The notes beneath the pieces were generated by a model that was given only the letters and a program-made list of their open reading frames with translations, was not told the DNA's origin and searched no databases. A stretch of DNA of 64,000 nt from Opitutales bacterium (GTDB lineage: Bacteria > Verrucomicrobiota > Verrucomicrobiia > Opitutales > UBA953), in NCBI GenBank assembly GCA_017531845.1, contig JAFXKI010000007.1:248001-312000 (forward strand), written 5' to 3'. A program made the translations under genes and the position numbers. Shown in pieces: positions 61,943 to 64,000 of this stretch. Position 1 is the first letter of the stretch, and each line of letters starts with the position of its first letter.

Positions 61943-62035
61943 CGCAAAAGCCTCGAAAAAAAGAGGGGGACGAAAATTTTAATTTTCGGAAATTTCTCTT
62001 AAAAAATTTTCACCGCCGAAGCCGCTTTACAAAGT

Positions 62036-62551
62036 ATGATGAAAAAATCAATTCTATGCTCCGTTTCCGCGTTTTCCGAGGATTTCGGAAAACTTCTTCT
62101 GCGCTTAGTGTTGGCATTTGCGATGCTTCCGCACGGCATGCAAAAAGTTTTCGGCGTTTTTAACGGGAACGGCTTGCAGGCAACTTGGCAATATTTCACG
62201 GAAGTTCTCGGCATTTCGCCTTCGTGGACGGCGGCGGCAATCGCGACGGAATTTTTCGCTCCGCTTTTCCTCATTTTGGGAATTTTCACCCGCTTCTGGG
62301 CACTGACACTGGTCGTTCTTATGACCGTCGCCATGCAGTATCACCTCGACAACGGCTATTTTATAAATTGGACCGGAAATCAAATCGGAGAAGGCGTTGA
62401 ATATCACCTTCTCTACATCGGAGCCGCTCTCGCCCTGCTCTTTATCGGCGGAGGAAGATTCGCGTTTTTCCGTTCCTGCTGCAATGCAAAATGCGCGTGC
62501 TGCGCCGAACCGGAAAAAAGCACCGTTCCCGAAGAAAAGGCGCAGGATTAA
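62036..62551 (+). CDS. DoxX family membrane protein with a Cys-rich tail
   Basis: This 171-aa protein has four hydrophobic segments in the DoxX pattern: LLRLVLAFAMLPHGMQKVFG at the start, then AIATEFFAPLFLILGIFTRFWAL. The C-terminal cytoplasmic tail is FFRSCCNAKCACCAEPEKS with five Cys, unusual for the family and a possible metal or redox site. DoxX proteins take part in quinone or thiosulfate redox steps in some organisms. Function here is unknown. The gene follows yicC after 93 bp. Confidence 0.8.
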   Translation: MMKKSILCSVSAFSEDFGKLLLRLVLAFAMLPHGMQKVFGVFNGNGLQATWQYFTEVLGISPSWTAAAIATEFFAPLFLILGIFTRFWALTLVVLMTVAMQYHLDNGYFINWTGNQIGEGVEYHLLYIGAALALLFIGGGRFAFFRSCCNAKCACCAEPEKSTVPEEKAQD

Positions 62552-62599
62552 ATCCGCCGACTACCGGGAAACCGGGAGCCGGGAACACAGGAGGTTCGC

Positions 62600-64000
62600 T
62601 CAGCTTTCTTCAGAGGAAGTGTCTTCGGGCTGTTCCTCTGCCGTATCAGAGCTTTCTTCCGAAGGAGGCGGCTCTTCCGCCGCGATCTCGCTTGCGGGAG
62701 CAGTCGGGACGTCCGAAATTTCCCCGTCTGCGGGAGCAACCGGCGTTTCCGGTGCCGGCGGCACATACTTTTCCGGCGGCGGCGGAAACGCAATTCCGGC
62801 AGCAGTTTGCTGTTCTTTCACGGCTTCAAGCTTATCTTCCGGAATCGGAATCAACCGTCCGGTCGCAGGGGATTCCGCCGGTTTTCCGAAGCGCGGGAAC
62901 GCCAAGAGCTTTTCCATCGGAACAGTATCGCCTACGGCGACGGATTCGTAAAATTCGGCGGGAACGCCCAATGTAATTCCGTTACGGCGGCGGGAGGAGT
63001 CCTCGCCTTCAGCAAGTTTTTTCTCAACCGTGATGTAGCACCATTCCGGCGTCGTGCGCACGATAAAGATTTCGTGTGAGAGGATTTTTCCGCTCGTTAC
63101 CAAAGGCACTCCGCCCGTTTTCACTTTTTCCGAGACGAGATAGATTTCGTCCATGAGCACGTCTTCCGGCTTGAGCGTCCTACGGTTTACGGAAAGGTTT
63201 TGCATGCGCAGGATGCCGGTAGCGGATTCTTCTTTTGCGGGAACGAAATAGACATCTCCGGCATTTTCAAAGTGAGCGACGGCGATGATGTTGCGATCAT
63301 TGCGCCCGTCCAAAATAAATGCACCGCTTGTGCCGACGGGAACGCGCTGAGTTTCGTTTTCCGAAATTTTCGTCGAAATTTCCGGAAGCGTTTTTTCGGA
63401 AAATTCTCGCCACGCCGTTGCTCTCGCTTCCGCCGAATAGCGGATTTCGTTTTCTGCGAGAAAATCTGCGAGTTTTTCGAGGAACTTCGGCATATCACGC
63501 GAAGCCCAGTCCTGCACGCGGCGGTTTGCAGCCGCTCGCTCGGCAACACGCTGAGAATTTGCCGCTTCAGCTTCTTTTTTAGCAGATGTTTTTTTCCGGG
63601 CGGAAAGTTTTTCTTTTACGCGGGATTGAACGCGAGTCTGAATTTCCTTGTTCTGAGAAATTTCTCCGATTCTCTTCGTCATCCACTGCAATTGCGCGTC
63701 CAGCCCTTCAATTTTCATTAGCGCAAGGCGCTTTGTAAATTCCGTTGCCTCGGGAGCGTCGCACTTCGGGAAATCCTCCGCCAACTCATCGGCGATGGCG
63801 TTGCGCAAATCCGCATCCGTCCACAGCGGAGACGTAAGAACCGCAAAAAGTTCTTCCTGTTTTTTGATATTTTCTTCGACGGAACCGTCCAGGCGTTTCA
63901 GCTGGATCACTTCAATCAGCGTGTTTCCTTTCAGATTTTCCGGAATCGAGGAAGTATCCAGCGTTCCCGAAACCGTAGAAACATCGGGATTTTTAATTTC
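62600..64000 (-). CDS. Unknown protein, 5' part beyond the window
   Basis: The reading frame continues without a stop from 63910 to the right edge, so the true start is outside. At least 466 residues are visible. The part near the edge is polar, then a Lys/Arg/Ala/Glu-rich predicted coiled coil (KLSARKKTSAKKEAEAANSQ) and a globular region with repeated hydrophobic strands (VPLVTSGKILSHEIFIVRTT). The last 90 residues are a Pro/Glu/Ser-rich acidic tail (PPPSEESSDTAEEQPEDT). I recognise no family. The composition suggests an exported or envelope-associated protein with an unstructured tail. Confidence 0.75.
   Translation of the reverse strand, partial: EIKNPDVSTVSGTLDTSSIPENLKGNTLIEVIQLKRLDGSVEENIKKQEELFAVLTSPLWTDADLRNAIADELAEDFPKCDAPEATEFTKRLALMKIEGLDAQLQWMTKRIGEISQNKEIQTRVQSRVKEKLSARKKTSAKKEAEAANSQRVAERAAANRRVQDWASRDMPKFLEKLADFLAENEIRYSAEARATAWREFSEKTLPEISTKISENETQRVPVGTSGAFILDGRNDRNIIAVAHFENAGDVYFVPAKEESATGILRMQNLSVNRRTLKPEDVLMDEIYLVSEKVKTGGVPLVTSGKILSHEIFIVRTTPEWCYITVEKKLAEGEDSSRRRNGITLGVPAEFYESVAVGDTVPMEKLLAFPRFGKPAESPATGRLIPIPEDKLEAVKEQQTAAGIAFPPPPEKYVPPAPETPVAPADGEISDVPTAPASEIAAEEPPPSEESSDTAEEQPEDTSSEES

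Larger units (their letters stand above)
329..63969. repeat. Highly iterated octamer CGGGAACG, uptake-sequence-like
   Basis: By manual scan I counted about 98 copies of CGGGAACG and about 105 of CGTTCCCG on the plus strand, the first at 329-336 and the last at 63962-63969. The usual extension is GCGGGAACGC. Copies lie in genes in all frames (Ala-Gly-Thr, Val-Pro-Ala, Arg-Ser-Arg, Gly-Asn-Ala) and in gaps, and as inverted pairs in terminators. The count may be off by a few per cent. Role is inferred. Confidence 0.9.

Noticed and set aside
329-63969. Reading the octamer as Chi or an FtsK-orienting sequence
   Set aside because: Those motifs are strongly strand-biased, and the two orientations here are nearly equal within genes of either direction.
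1-64000. CRISPR array or prophage
   Set aside because: No regularly spaced identical repeats, no cas genes and no phage structural genes are present.

Overview
This 64 kb window is chromosomal DNA from a Gram-negative bacterium. It encodes outer-membrane machinery (LptB, LolC/LolD, a TolC-type channel), a two-subunit succinyl-CoA synthetase, and the lysine-rich DksA-like protein and DUF3332 lipoprotein types I associate with Verrucomicrobiota. I lean towards an Opitutales-like member of Verrucomicrobiota, but this is inference without a database search. A bile-salt-hydrolase-type enzyme, a GH84 hexosaminidase and a NagX-like membrane acyltransferase suggest life in an animal gut. No phage, CRISPR array or classical insertion sequence is visible. 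Genes are dense, and I can support 51 protein genes plus the end of one tRNA.

Layout. Positions 1-6.7 kb hold the tRNA-Asp tail, mfd and a large alpha/beta-hydrolase/DedA/ATP-grasp fusion. Positions 6.7-8.4 kb hold an RmlD-like reductase and a DnaQ-like exonuclease. Positions 8.5-15.4 kb, all on the minus strand, hold sucCD, a MenE-like ligase, mutL and hemN. Positions 15.6-20.4 kb, all plus, hold pta, its separately encoded P-loop/DRTGG partner, and lolC-lolD interrupted by a GxxExxY gene with inverted repeats at its ends. Positions 20.5-26.7 kb, minus, hold a LOG protein, gpsA, panB, a HAD phosphatase and the GH84 enzyme. Positions 26.8-32.6 kb hold a DUF3332 lipoprotein, lysS, psd (minus), a CysJ-like flavoprotein and the NagX-like acyltransferase. 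Positions 32.6-34.8 kb, minus, hold folB, miaA and cdsA. Positions 34.9-41.1 kb, plus, hold a DUF2851 protein, a prenyl synthase, ileS and a DksA-like protein. Positions 41.3-48.3 kb, minus, form one metal-efflux locus: CsoR/RcnR-family sensor, small His/Cys exported protein, TolC-like channel, His-rich adaptor and RND pump. Positions 48.6-64 kb hold pyrF, dus, a BFN protein, xerC, queF, a DUF2157/GDYXXLXY pair, tgt, a SNF2 helicase, the bile-salt-hydrolase homologue, maf, lptB, yicC, a DoxX protein and an unknown gene that runs off the right edge.

The strongest signal is not a gene. The non-palindromic octamer CGGGAACG (reverse complement CGTTCCCG), often extended to GCGGGAACGC, occurs about 200 times by my manual count. 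That is roughly one per 320 bp, about equal in the two orientations, where two or three would be expected by chance. It lies inside coding regions in all reading frames and is paired as inverted repeats in several intergenic hairpin terminators. This is how the DNA uptake sequences of Neisseriaceae and Pasteurellaceae are arranged, and I know of no such description for this kind of organism.

Other notable points are a putative pseudo-enzyme fusion around a DedA transporter, loss of structural zinc ligands in IleS, Tgt and the DksA-like protein, and an InrS-like His-Cys-His-Cys metal fingerprint in the sensor of the efflux operon.
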